This document shows positions 34,592 to 43,782 of a stretch of DNA of 64,000 nucleotides, one piece after another. The position numbers were made by a program, and so were the translations under genes. The stretch covers positions 372,001 to 436,000 of the forward strand of contig JACKEV010000012.1 of NCBI GenBank assembly GCA_020632795.1, read 5' to 3'. The notes below the pieces were generated by a model. The model ran no database searches and was not told the origin of the DNA. It saw only the letters and a list, made by a program, of their open reading frames with translations. The stretch is from Alphaproteobacteria bacterium (GTDB lineage Bacteria; Myxococcota_A; UBA796; CAJQPC01). The stretch's first letter is position 1. Every line of letters begins with the position of its first letter.

Positions 34592-36222
34592 CCCTGCTCG
34601 CCCTCTTCGCAGCCGGCTGCATCGGCAAGGAAACCCCCACCGACGACTCCGCCGCCTGCGATGACCCCCTGACCGTCTTCGCGGACAGCGACGGCGACGG
34701 CTTCGGGGACCCCGGCGCGCCCTCCTCGGACTGCTTCCCACCCGCGGGCGCCGTGGAGAACGCAGACGACTGCGACGACGGCGACGCGGCGGTGAACCCC
34801 GACGCCGCCGAGGTCTGCGACGACATCGACAACGACTGCGACGGCCTCATCGACGACGCGGACGACAGTCTGGACGCCTCCACCGGTCAGGCCTGGTACC
34901 CGGATGACGACGGCGACGGCTACGGGGTGGCCGAGGGCGCCGTGCAGGTCTGCGTGGCCGGGGACGGCTACGCGCAGAACGCCGAGGACTGCGACGACGG
35001 GGACCCGGACGTCCACCCCGGCGCACAGGAGGTCTGCAGCGGCGTGGACGACGACTGCGACGGCCTCATCGACGACGCGGACGACAGCGTGGACGCCTCC
35101 AACGGCACCCTCTGGTTCCCGGACGTGGACCGCGACACCTTCGGGGACGCCGACGACGTCGGCGCCTGGGCCTGCGCCGACCCCTCCGTCGACGACGACC
35201 GGTGGACCACCGACGACAGCGACTGCGACGACGACGACGAGGGCGTCCACCCCGGGGCGACCGAGGTGTGCAACGGCGTGGACGACGACTGCGACCCCGG
35301 CAGCACCGAGGAGGGTCTGGTCGGCTGGGTCGACGCCGACGGCAACCGCACCGACCTCAGCGCGGACCTCGCCGCCGCCACCAGCGCGACCCCCTATGAC
35401 GTCAACCCCAGCACGGCGGGCACCCTGTGGGTCTGCGAAGGCAGCTACTACGCCACGATCACCGCCGCGCACGACCTGGACGTGGTGGCGCCGGGCGGCG
35501 CGGACCTCACCATCTTCGACGGCGGCGGCGGCCGCTCGGTGCTGGACGTGCGCGCCGACGGGGTGACGGTGAACGTCCAGGGCCTCACCCTGACCGACGG
35601 GCTGGGCTCCGGGCTTGTGTTGGGCAGCTACCCCACCGGCGGCGGGGTGCTGTGCGACGCGGAGGGGGCCACCCTCACGCTCACCGACGTCGTCGTGTCG
35701 GACAACGAGGCCGGCGTGGGCGCTGGCGTCTACAGCGACGGCTGCGCCCTGACCCTCACCGGTGGCCGGGTCAGCGACAACGTCGCCAGCTACTACGGCG
35801 GCGGCGTGGCGGTGCTCTCGGGGGACGGCGTGCTCGACGGCGTGGAGGTGCTGGAGAACGAGGCGGTGCGCGGCGGCGGGCTGTTCGTCATCTCCTACAG
35901 CGGGGCCGGGGCGATGGAGATCATCGACACCGTGGTGGAGGGCAACAGCGTCACGGCCTTCGGCGGCGGCGCCATCGTGGAGAACGCCACGCTGACGTGC
36001 ACCGGCAGCGCCAGCGTGCGCGGGGGCTTCTTCGGCAACGTCGCGGGCACCAGCGGCGGCGGGGTGAACCTGGCCAGCAGCACCGCGTACCTGGAGGCGG
36101 TGTCGTGCGACTTCGGGACCGACGCGGACGGGGACAACAACAGCCCCCAGGACATCAACACCTTCGAGGACGACTACGAGGACGACGTGACGCTGTCGTG
36201 CAGCACGAGCGGGTGTCAGTGA
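34579..36222 (+). CDS. MopE-type metal-binding lipoprotein with beta-helix domain
   Basis: The 547-residue product has a lipobox (LFAAGC, Cys14) and an acidic spacer. Three or so MopE-type units follow (NADDCDDGDAAVNPDAAEVC, DNDCDGLIDD and relatives), binding calcium or copper in known members. From about 260 there is a parallel beta-helix-like domain with repeated Gly-rich turns (LTLTDGLGSG, VVVSDNEAGVGAGV). It overlaps the preceding surface-protein gene by 13 bases, so the two are coupled and may act together outside the cell. Confidence 0.8.
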   Translation: MRSVTLLALFAAGCIGKETPTDDSAACDDPLTVFADSDGDGFGDPGAPSSDCFPPAGAVENADDCDDGDAAVNPDAAEVCDDIDNDCDGLIDDADDSLDASTGQAWYPDDDGDGYGVAEGAVQVCVAGDGYAQNAEDCDDGDPDVHPGAQEVCSGVDDDCDGLIDDADDSVDASNGTLWFPDVDRDTFGDADDVGAWACADPSVDDDRWTTDDSDCDDDDEGVHPGATEVCNGVDDDCDPGSTEEGLVGWVDADGNRTDLSADLAAATSATPYDVNPSTAGTLWVCEGSYYATITAAHDLDVVAPGGADLTIFDGGGGRSVLDVRADGVTVNVQGLTLTDGLGSGLVLGSYPTGGGVLCDAEGATLTLTDVVVSDNEAGVGAGVYSDGCALTLTGGRVSDNVASYYGGGVAVLSGDGVLDGVEVLENEAVRGGGLFVISYSGAGAMEIIDTVVEGNSVTAFGGGAIVENATLTCTGSASVRGGFFGNVAGTSGGGVNLASSTAYLEAVSCDFGTDADGDNNSPQDINTFEDDYEDDVTLSCSTSGCQ

Positions 36223-36226
36223 GGGT

Positions 36227-37228
36227 TCACCGGGAGGACTCGCCGCTCCAGCGCGCGACGTCTTCGAGTGCTTGCCGCAAATCTGGAAGGGTTCCAGCCT
36301 GTTGTGCCCAACGCAGGACCTTTGCTATGGAGATCGCGCGGGGCTCGGAGCTGTCACGGAACATGGGGGGCACGTCCAGGCGGTAGAGCAGAAAGTAGAA
36401 CTGGGCGGGTGTCAGCGCACGGAGCGCGTCCGACAACGTTCCTATGGCGGCTCGTTGGGCGTCAATTTCAGATGTCCGGTCCACTTGGGTACGGCCAGCG
36501 AGCTTCAAGAGCGCGTCTACGACGCCCTTCAACCCCAAGGTGGCTGCGTTGAGGAACGTGCGAGCACGTAGACCGGGAGGAAGAGCGCCTCCCTTCGCCC
36601 CGTCTCGGTCCAGCACGACCGGCACGAGCAGATGGCCTCCAGGGTGCTGCTCCTCCAACTGGAGGGCAGAGAGAATCGCCCCCATCAGTTGACCATCCAA
36701 GCTCGTCTTGAGGGAGAACAGCGCCACGGTGACCCCCGACTCACGCTGGGCACGGTCTCGCTCTCGACGCAGATCGTCCCCGGGCTTCAAGCTCAGCGTG
36801 TCGAGGAAGACCTCAGCGAGGGGAGACAGGTGCTCGGCCAGCTCCTCGGCATAGCGTGTGTCTTCCGGCCCATGCGCGATGAAGAACGCATATCGGGGGG
36901 GCGCTGGCTCGATGGAGCGCCCCGCCTCCTCGATGACCTCGACCGTCAGATCCACGAATGACCAGATGTCCGGCGCCAGCCTGCGGACCAGCGCGAGTCC
37001 CTCGATATCGGGGACCTCCAGCACCAGCAGGCGTGCCAGGGAGACCTGGAGGTCCCGCGCCGCGTTCAGCTCCCGCAGGGCCTCGCGGCCGTCGGCGTCG
37101 TCCTGCACGCGGAGGACGACGCTGGAGCCCTCGAATTCGTCCCACGACAGGGGAGACGGCGAGACGACGACGCAGACCAGCGCGCGTCCCTGGATCATCT
37201 CCAGGTGCTCTCGCACCACACCCATCAC
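36227..37228 (-). CDS. TIR-like protein with putative C-terminal effector-associated domain
   Basis: The protein has 333 residues (GTG at 37228, or ATG at 37225; no clear ribosome site). Residues 1-105 are an alpha/beta region I cannot name. Residues about 112-245 look like a TIR domain: RYAFFIAHGPEDTRYAEELA, EVFLDTLSLKPGDDL and VTVALFSLKTS. The WCxxE-type catalytic Glu of TIR NADases is not apparent after SLKTS. The last 70 residues (LSDALRALTPAQFYFLLYRL to LRQALEDVARW) resemble an EAD1-type adaptor domain. It is third in a leftward operon with a P-loop ATPase and a two-TM protein, a layout seen in biological-conflict systems. Confidence 0.55.
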   Translation of the reverse strand: MMGVVREHLEMIQGRALVCVVVSPSPLSWDEFEGSSVVLRVQDDADGREALRELNAARDLQVSLARLLVLEVPDIEGLALVRRLAPDIWSFVDLTVEVIEEAGRSIEPAPPRYAFFIAHGPEDTRYAEELAEHLSPLAEVFLDTLSLKPGDDLRRERDRAQRESGVTVALFSLKTSLDGQLMGAILSALQLEEQHPGGHLLVPVVLDRDGAKGGALPPGLRARTFLNAATLGLKGVVDALLKLAGRTQVDRTSEIDAQRAAIGTLSDALRALTPAQFYFLLYRLDVPPMFRDSSEPRAISIAKVLRWAQQAGTLPDLRQALEDVARWSGESSR

Positions 37229-37258
37229 GTCATGGGCGCTGAGGCTTTGATAGGCCAG

Positions 37259-38680
37259 CTATGCCTCCGGTGGCGCGTTTCTCCGGGCGACGTCCCTCAG
37301 CCAGGAGACCAGCACCTCGTGCGGCCGATACCAGAGGTCGCCGTTGGGGTAGGCGGCGACGTAGTTCTGATACAGCAGCTCCTGCGCAACCGGTCCGTAG
37401 GGGATGTCTCCGGTGTCGAGGATCATCAGGAGGGTGCGGACGTGCTCCTCGGTGAGCGCCAGCTGCAGCTCCAGCCGGCGGTCCCGGGTGGCCTGCTCCA
37501 GGTGGTCGTCCCCGATGGAGCGGTCCCCCGCCTTCCAGGCGCGCAGCCCCGCCGCGTGCAGCAGGTCCAGGAACTCGCGGACCAGGCCGGAGCTCAACAG
37601 CGCAGCCCGCTCTGCGACGCCCTCCCCGATGAAGCGGTCGGTGAACCCGGCGGACTCCTGGCGCCTGCGGAGGATGCTGAGCAGGGCGTCGATTCCCGTC
37701 GGGCAGGGGGCCTCGTCACCGCGCCGCAAGACGGGGAGGTTGTAGAGTACGTCCGTGGTCAGGTGATGGCGAAGGCCGTTGAACTCGGGCGCGAACATCA
37801 GGCTGGGCGGTCCGGTCAGCACGATCGGTGCGGCGAGCCCCTTGAGGACACCCCAGTCGGCCAGCGCCTCCAGGATCGCTTCCTTGGACTTGCGGTCCAG
37901 CCCGTCCGCGAGGAGCACGGGCTTGCGCCCGCTCGCCTCCGTGAGCTGGGCGATCAGCTCGTTCACCGCCGCCACCAGGGCGAGGACGTCGTCGTTGGAC
38001 TCGATGTCCCGGAGCGCGCCGAGCGGGCCGGCGCCGATGGCGCGGAGCTGTTGGACGTCCTGGAGGATCTGCGTCGCGGCGACGGAAGCCGCCCGGCCGG
38101 TCGCTCCGGCTGCGCCGACAGCGCCGCTGGCGACCTGGGCCTCGGGGGCCGGAATGAGCTGCAGCGCGGAGCCGATGGCCTCGACCCATTCGCTGACCTT
38201 GGCCACCGCGCCGCTGACTGTCATCAGGCGCTCCAGCACCTGTCCGAAGCTGGACTGCGAGCGTCGGGCTTGCTCGGCTTCCACGCCATCGTGAGGTGAG
38301 GACCACGCCTCAAGCGCCCGCGCCAGGGCCAGGCCGAACAGAACCACGATGGGGAGACTGCCCGAGCCTTCGGGCAGGACCGGGGCCAGATCGAGCTGCA
38401 GGGGGACGAAGTCCTCACGCAGGATCCGCGCGATGCGGGTCAGCTCGGTCGTCTTCCCCGAACCTCGCGCACCGCACAGGACCACCTTGGAGTAGTCCAC
38501 TGCGCCGACAAATGACAGGTTGGACGGACTCTCCGACAGCAGGCGATAGGCGATGTCGTCCGCCGGGGAGTCCGGGCGATCGACATAGAGCGACTCCAAC
38601 TCATGGTCCAGCAGCACCCGTTTGGAGTCCAGGAGTGCCAGTCTCGGACGCCAGTGGTCGAGCAACTCTCGCTTCATCAT
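37259..38680 (-). CDS. P-loop ATPase of a candidate conflict system
   Basis: The protein has 473 residues starting MMKRELLDHW. The Walker A is GARGSGKT (70-77) after KVVLC, and a Walker B-like strand PVLLADGLD is at about 254-262. The arrangement fits AAA/STAND-type signalling ATPases. The C-terminal half is helical. The start is uncertain (38680 or 38677). It lies between the two-TM protein gene (42 bases upstream) and the TIR-like gene (30 bases downstream). It may couple sensing at the membrane to the TIR-like effector. Confidence 0.6.
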   Translation of the reverse strand: MMKRELLDHWRPRLALLDSKRVLLDHELESLYVDRPDSPADDIAYRLLSESPSNLSFVGAVDYSKVVLCGARGSGKTTELTRIARILREDFVPLQLDLAPVLPEGSGSLPIVVLFGLALARALEAWSSPHDGVEAEQARRSQSSFGQVLERLMTVSGAVAKVSEWVEAIGSALQLIPAPEAQVASGAVGAAGATGRAASVAATQILQDVQQLRAIGAGPLGALRDIESNDDVLALVAAVNELIAQLTEASGRKPVLLADGLDRKSKEAILEALADWGVLKGLAAPIVLTGPPSLMFAPEFNGLRHHLTTDVLYNLPVLRRGDEAPCPTGIDALLSILRRRQESAGFTDRFIGEGVAERAALLSSGLVREFLDLLHAAGLRAWKAGDRSIGDDHLEQATRDRRLELQLALTEEHVRTLLMILDTGDIPYGPVAQELLYQNYVAAYPNGDLWYRPHEVLVSWLRDVARRNAPPEA

Positions 38681-38722
38681 CGGAGAATAACCGACGGCAG
38701 GCGTCGGGAGCACGAGCCGCGC

Positions 38723-39598
38723 TCACGGGTCCGTCTCGTCGGTCAGCAGCGCCCGCAGCAGCGCGTCGTGCTCCCCTGGCGTGACCCCCGCCGCCTCCAG
38801 GCGGGCCAGCCACGCGGCGACGTCTGCGGTCGGCGCGCCCACCTGACCCTCCGCGTCGGCGGCCGCCCGGCGCGCGTCCCGGGCGCGGGTGGCTTCTCCG
38901 ATGGCCTCGTCCAGGGCGTCCTTCAGCGCGTCGAGCTGCTGAAGCCTCGATGTCACCGCGCTCAGCGCGGCCTCGTCCACCGCGACGTCGGCCTGGCCGA
39001 GGGTCCGGGGCAGGCGCAGCGTGTGGGCCTCCCGCTCGGCCTGGGCGCGGACCCGGGCCAGCTCGCGGCGGCGGGCCTCCAGCACGGTGAGGACCGGGGT
39101 GTTCTCCAGCACCACCCCGCCGATCCGCAGAGCGAAGGGCTCGCGCAGCAGGGCGCGGATGCGCCGGGCCAGCCGCCGCTTGCCCAGCTCCACCGCGCGG
39201 CGCAGGATGGCGCGGCGCTCCTCCCGCAGCCGCTGGCGCTTGCGCACCCAGAGCAGGCCGGCCAGGGCCACGCCGGCCACCGCGAAGCTCGCCGTCCAGC
39301 TCGAGAAGGCCACCAGCGTCAGCGCCAGGATCGCGGCGACGGCGATCGCGAAGGGGACCCTGCGCACCGAGAGGAAGTCGCGGTTCAGGGTGAGGGCGCG
39401 GACCTCGTCGGCCTGGGCCTGCAGCTCGACCAGCGCGGCCTGGATGCCGGCCAGCTCGGCGGCGACCCCCTGCTCGCCGCGGACCTCGTCCACCAGCAGC
39501 CCGCCGCGGAGGGCACGGTCCTGCCACTCCGCTGCAGAGTGGTCCTCGTTCGTACCCAACAGGCTCAGCCAGTCCATGGCGCGGACGCGCTCGGTCAT
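38723..39598 (-). CDS. Two-TM membrane protein with long helical/coiled-coil arms
   Basis: The ATG at 39598 gives 291 residues. Two hydrophobic helices (about 81-97 and 101-118) form a hairpin. Both flanks are charged heptad-like helices (GEQGVAAELAGIQAALVELQ before; RQRLREERRAILRRAVELGK and a longer stretch after). There is no signal peptide or enzyme motif. It leads the operon with the ATPase and TIR-like genes and is divergent from the PilU-PilT gene. It might be a membrane sensor or effector. Confidence 0.55.
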   Translation of the reverse strand: MTERVRAMDWLSLLGTNEDHSAAEWQDRALRGGLLVDEVRGEQGVAAELAGIQAALVELQAQADEVRALTLNRDFLSVRRVPFAIAVAAILALTLVAFSSWTASFAVAGVALAGLLWVRKRQRLREERRAILRRAVELGKRRLARRIRALLREPFALRIGGVVLENTPVLTVLEARRRELARVRAQAEREAHTLRLPRTLGQADVAVDEAALSAVTSRLQQLDALKDALDEAIGEATRARDARRAAADAEGQVGAPTADVAAWLARLEAAGVTPGEHDALLRALLTDETDP

Positions 39599-39612
39599 CG
39601 TCGACCTCTGCC

Positions 39613-39628
39613 GAGAGGGTATCCTCTC
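39613..39628. promoter_or_regulatory. Perfect palindrome in a divergent promoter
   Basis: GAGAGG-GTAT-CCTCTC lies in the 68-base gap between the leftward candidate conflict operon and the rightward PilU-PilT gene. It could be an operator for both or a hairpin in either leader. Confidence 0.4.
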
Positions 39629-39666
39629 AGGGCCCTCGGCTGGAAGCCGGGGCGGCGGGAGGTCCA

Positions 39667-41847
39667 TTGAGCGAGCGCAGCATCCCCATCGACCAGCTCC
39701 TGAGATCCATGACGAGCCTCTCCGCGTCCGACCTGTTCATCTGCGCGGGCCGGCGGCCGGCGGTGCGGCGCCATGGCGGGCTCCAGGCCCTCAAGGTCAC
39801 CCCGACGGACGCCGAGGAGCTGGACGGCTTCCTCAACGGGCTGCTGGCCCCCGCCCAGCGGGAGCGCTTCGACCGGACCGGCGACCTGGACGTGGGCTAC
39901 AGCCTGGACGACGGGCAGCGCTTCCGCCTGAACCTGCTGCGGCAGAAGGGGGCGCTGTCGATCGTGGCCCGCGCCCTGCCCAGCGGCGAGCTGCAGTTCG
40001 ACGACCTGCGCCTGCCCCCCGCGGTGGCCGAGCTGACCACCCACCCCCGGGGCCTGGTGCTGGTCACCGGGGCCACCGGCTCGGGCAAGTCCACCACCCT
40101 CGCGGCGATGCTGCACCACATCAACGCCAGCCGGGGCGTGCACATCGTCACCATCGAGGACCCCATCGAGTTCGTCCACCACGACCGCAAGGCCCGCATC
40201 ACCCAGCGCGAGGTGGGCGCGGACACCCCCAGCTTCCAGGAGGGGCTGCGGCACGTGGTCCGCCAGAGCCCCGACGTCATCCTCATCGGGGAGATGCGGG
40301 ACCGCGAGACGATGCAGGTGGCGCTGTCCGCCGCGCTGACCGGTCACCTCGTGTTCTCGACCCTGCACACCATCGACGCCACCCAGACCCTCCAGCGCAT
40401 CCTGAGCTACTACCCCGAGCACCTGCGGCACCAGGCGGCGATGGACCTCTCCCTGTCGCTGCGGGGCATCGTCTCCCAGCGCCTGCTGCCCCGGAAGGAG
40501 GGCGGGGGCCGGGTGGTCGCCTGCGAGGTGCTGCTGAACACCCCGGCGGTGGCGCGGCTCCTGCGCGAGCAGCGGGTGGACGAGGTCGACGACCTGATGC
40601 GCGGCGCCCACCAGATGGGCATGCAGACCTTCAACGACGCCCTGCTCGGCCTCTACCTGGACGGGCAGATCGACTACGAGATCGGCCGGGCCTACGCCAC
40701 CAACCCCGACGAGTTCGCCCTGGCCGCCCAGGGCATGGCCACCGGGGCGCAGACCTTCCGGGCGGCGGCCCACGACGCCGCCCGCACCCTGAACATCGAC
40801 CTCAAGACGCTGCTCAAGGCCGCCACCGAGCAGGGCGCCAGCGACCTCCACCTGACCGTGGGGCGCGCCCCCATCCTGCGCATCACCGGGGCGCTCAACG
40901 AGCTGCCCATGCGCCCCCTGACCAGCGGGGACATGCGCACGCTCCTGTACTCCATCCTGAGCGTGCGGCAGCGCAGCACGTATGAGCTGGAGAAGGAGCT
41001 GGACTTCGCCCTGTCGGTGGACGGCGGAGCGCGCTTCCGGGTCAACGCCTACTACCAGAAGGGCCACATGGCCGCGGCGCTGCGGGCCATCCCCTCGTCG
41101 GTGCCCGACGCCGACGCGCTGGGGCTGCCGGAGATCCTGCTCCAGCTCGGGGACCGCCCCCACGGGCTGCTGCTGGTGGTGGGGCCCACCGGCTCGGGCA
41201 AGTCCACGACCCTGGCCTGCCTGGTGGACCGCATCAACCGCTCCCGGGCCTGCCGCATCATCACCATCGAGGACCCGGTGGAGTACGTGCACGAGGGCCA
41301 GCTCGCCACCATCGACCAGCGCGAGGTGCACGCCGACACCCACAGCTTCGCGGCGGCGCTCAAGTTCATCCTGCGACAGGATCCCGATGTCATCCTGATC
41401 GGCGAGATGCGCGACGCCGAGACCATCCACGCCGCGCTCACCGCCGCCGAGACCGGCCACCTCGTGCTGGCGACCCTGCACAGCAACGACGCGCCCCAGA
41501 CCATCGACCGCATCATCGACACCTTCCCGCCCCACCAGCAGTCCCAGGTGCGCACCCAGCTCTCCACGGCGCTGCTGGGGGTGGTGTCCCAGCGCCTGCT
41601 GCCCCGCGTCGACGGCGAGGGGCGCATCGCCGCGTTCGAGATCCTTGTGGCCAACAACGCGATCCGGAACATCATCCGGGACAACCGGATGCACCAGGCC
41701 ATCACCACGATGGAGAGCGGGCGCGCCGACGGCATGATCACCATGGACAAGTGGCTGCTGGGCCTGTTCGAGAAGAAGCTCATCGCCTACGAGGACGCCG
41801 TGCGCTTCGCCCGCAACCCCAACGTCTTCCGCAAGCCCGGGAGCTGA
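39667..41847 (+). CDS. Tandem PilU-PilT-type fusion twitching ATPase
   Basis: The TTG at 39667 follows GGGAGG at a good distance. The 726-residue protein has two full PilT-family ATPase modules. In module 1 the Walker A is GATGSGKST (135-143) with IEDPIEFVH, GEMRDRETMQ and THLHT-type STLHTIDA. In module 2 the Walker A is GPTGSGKST (506-514) with IEDPVEYVHEG, GEMRDAETI and ATLHSNDA. Normally PilT and PilU are separate hexamers that retract type IV pili. Both modules keep their ATPase motifs. A single-chain paralog fusion would fix their ratio. It is 23 kb from the pilin genes at the right end. Confidence 0.85.
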   Translation: MSERSIPIDQLLRSMTSLSASDLFICAGRRPAVRRHGGLQALKVTPTDAEELDGFLNGLLAPAQRERFDRTGDLDVGYSLDDGQRFRLNLLRQKGALSIVARALPSGELQFDDLRLPPAVAELTTHPRGLVLVTGATGSGKSTTLAAMLHHINASRGVHIVTIEDPIEFVHHDRKARITQREVGADTPSFQEGLRHVVRQSPDVILIGEMRDRETMQVALSAALTGHLVFSTLHTIDATQTLQRILSYYPEHLRHQAAMDLSLSLRGIVSQRLLPRKEGGGRVVACEVLLNTPAVARLLREQRVDEVDDLMRGAHQMGMQTFNDALLGLYLDGQIDYEIGRAYATNPDEFALAAQGMATGAQTFRAAAHDAARTLNIDLKTLLKAATEQGASDLHLTVGRAPILRITGALNELPMRPLTSGDMRTLLYSILSVRQRSTYELEKELDFALSVDGGARFRVNAYYQKGHMAAALRAIPSSVPDADALGLPEILLQLGDRPHGLLLVVGPTGSGKSTTLACLVDRINRSRACRIITIEDPVEYVHEGQLATIDQREVHADTHSFAAALKFILRQDPDVILIGEMRDAETIHAALTAAETGHLVLATLHSNDAPQTIDRIIDTFPPHQQSQVRTQLSTALLGVVSQRLLPRVDGEGRIAAFEILVANNAIRNIIRDNRMHQAITTMESGRADGMITMDKWLLGLFEKKLIAYEDAVRFARNPNVFRKPGS

Positions 41848-41872
41848 GCGGGGTTCTGCTACGCTCTCGCTC

Positions 41873-42979
41873 ATGCCTGAGACTCCCGAGACCACCGGGG
41901 CCCCGGAGCCCGCCGGCGCCCCCGATCCCTCGAAGCTGCGCCCCAGCATCACCGACCTCGCTGTGCAGCGGGTGGAGCAGTTCGCCCGGCCCGACCTGTG
42001 GCCCACGCCGAACTGGCTGACCGACGAGCAGCGCCCCGCCCGCCGCTTCGAGAGCTACTGGCTCTCCCACCTGCGCGGCCGCTACCTGGAGCTGGAGACC
42101 CGCTTCCTCTCCCTGCTCGGCAACTTCGCCGGGGACGAGGACTTCGACCGCACAACCTCCGGGCGCATCGAGGAGGTGCTGCGGGTGGCCCGGGTGGAGC
42201 TGGAGGACGACGACGACGAGCTGCAGGACGTGCACGCCCGGCTCGACCTGGTGGAGCGCTCCATCCCCCAGCTTCTCCCCCCCGACGAGGCCCGCGCCGA
42301 GGCCCTGGCGGTGGTGTCCCAGCTCTCTGAGGCCGGGCTGGACACCGACCTGGCCGCGCAGATCAGCGGGCTGGCCCAGCAGGACCTCTCCGAGCGGGAG
42401 GCGCTGGTGTCGCTGCGCGCGGGGCTGTGTGAGGGGCGGCGGCGGCTGACCGGCCTGCGCTACGCCGACTGGCTGGGGGGCAAGCTCCAGATCGCGCGGC
42501 TCATCGCGTGGCGGCGCTGGGCGGCCCTGCTGGTCCTCACCCTGGTGGTGCTGGCCCCGATCCTGGTCCAGAAGGAGGGCCTCAAGAGCTGGACGCTCCT
42601 GCTGCCCTCGAAGATCCTGGCGGTGCTGCCTGCGTTCGTGCCCACCGACACCACCGCCTGGGTGAACGCCGGGGCGGTGGCGGTCATCGGGGCCTCCGGG
42701 GGGGCGCTCAGCGCGCTGCTGGCGGTGCGCCGCAGCCGGGTCAGCCTGCTGGAGTACGAGTCCAACCGGATCTCCATGCAGCTCAAGGTGCTCATCGGGG
42801 CGCTGGTGGCCACGCTCAGCTTCGTGCTGCTGTCGTGGAACCTGCTGCCGGGGGTCGAGATCACCCACGCCGGCAGCTACCTGCTGGTGGCCTTCCTGTC
42901 GGGCTTCTCGGAGCGCTACTTCCTCCAGCTCCTCAAGGTCGACGATCCCCGCGGCAGCGACGTGGAGCCCGGCGCGTAG
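41873..42979 (+). CDS. Membrane protein with N-terminal helical domain, function unknown
   Basis: The protein has 368 residues. A charged helical region of about 210 residues (RYLELETRFLSLLGNFAGDE, RIEEVLRVARVELEDDDDEL) is followed by three hydrophobic helices near 220-237, 262-285 and 306-327 and a short tail. I recognise no family. It lies 25 bases after the PilU-PilT gene and may be co-transcribed with it. Confidence 0.6.
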   Translation: MPETPETTGAPEPAGAPDPSKLRPSITDLAVQRVEQFARPDLWPTPNWLTDEQRPARRFESYWLSHLRGRYLELETRFLSLLGNFAGDEDFDRTTSGRIEEVLRVARVELEDDDDELQDVHARLDLVERSIPQLLPPDEARAEALAVVSQLSEAGLDTDLAAQISGLAQQDLSEREALVSLRAGLCEGRRRLTGLRYADWLGGKLQIARLIAWRRWAALLVLTLVVLAPILVQKEGLKSWTLLLPSKILAVLPAFVPTDTTAWVNAGAVAVIGASGGALSALLAVRRSRVSLLEYESNRISMQLKVLIGALVATLSFVLLSWNLLPGVEITHAGSYLLVAFLSGFSERYFLQLLKVDDPRGSDVEPGA

Positions 42980-43023
42980 CGGCGTTACACTCCCGGCTCT
43001 CGACCTCCCAGCATGGAGCACCT

Positions 43024-43782
43024 GTGTCTGACGACTTCACCCCGTATGACCCGCCGAAGGCGGACCTGGAGCACCCCCCCACCGGCGAGGTCGTCGGTCG
43101 GGACAGCGTGGACATCGGCGAGGCCATCGGCTTCGTCTTCAAGGATCCCGACTGGACCAGCAAGGTGCTGATGGTGGGGTTGTTCTCGCTGATCCCCATC
43201 GCCGGGGCCCTGGCGGCGCTGGGCTGGCAGCGGCGCATCTTCGAGGCCGTACGGCGCGGCGACCCCCAGCCGCTGCCGGCCATCGACTTCGGCGACGACC
43301 TGGGGCGGGGCGTGACGCCGTTCGTGGCCGTGTTCACGATGGCGCTGGTGTTCATGTTCGTCATCATCGGGGCGCAGATCCTGGTGATCATCCCGGCGGT
43401 GATGGGCGACGCCATCGGGGGCGCGGCGCGGGACATCCTGGGCGTGGTCACCATGCTGTTCGGCCTGTTCGCGCTCCTGCTCCAGCTCGTCGGGAGCATC
43501 GGCATCAACGTGGTGATGCCGGAGATCGTCCGCCGCGGTCACCGGGGCGAGTCCGTGCCCCTGCTCAGCCCCGGCCAGAGCATCCGCGCCGTCCGGGCCG
43601 ACCCCATGAGCCTGCTGATGGTGGTCGTCGGCTGGTTCGTCGCCGGCATGATCGGCGGCCTGGGCATCTGGCTGTGCTTCGTGGGCATGTTCCTGACGAT
43701 GCCGGTGGCGTTCGCCGTGCAGGCCCACCTGGCCGCGCAGTGGGATCAGGTGTTGGTGAAGAAGGGTGCTGTGGAGGGTTGA
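43024..43782 (+). CDS. Multi-pass membrane protein (DUF4013-like)
   Basis: The start is a GTG at 43024 after ATGGAGCACC. The 252-residue product has a soluble start (DDFTPYDPPKADLEHPPTGE) and about five hydrophobic helices; GEAIGFVFKDPDWTSKVLMV resembles the DUF4013 opening. The role is unknown. Longer frames to 42508 run inside the upstream gene and are rejected. Confidence 0.6.
   Translation: MSDDFTPYDPPKADLEHPPTGEVVGRDSVDIGEAIGFVFKDPDWTSKVLMVGLFSLIPIAGALAALGWQRRIFEAVRRGDPQPLPAIDFGDDLGRGVTPFVAVFTMALVFMFVIIGAQILVIIPAVMGDAIGGAARDILGVVTMLFGLFALLLQLVGSIGINVVMPEIVRRGHRGESVPLLSPGQSIRAVRADPMSLLMVVVGWFVAGMIGGLGIWLCFVGMFLTMPVAFAVQAHLAAQWDQVLVKKGAVEG

Noticed and set aside
32039..34741. A 900-codon minus-strand frame opposite the thrombospondin-3 protein gene
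   Set aside because: The repeated GV/AV pattern mirrors the Asp-rich repeat DNA on the other strand; the plus-strand product has a signal peptide, repeats and sorting tail.
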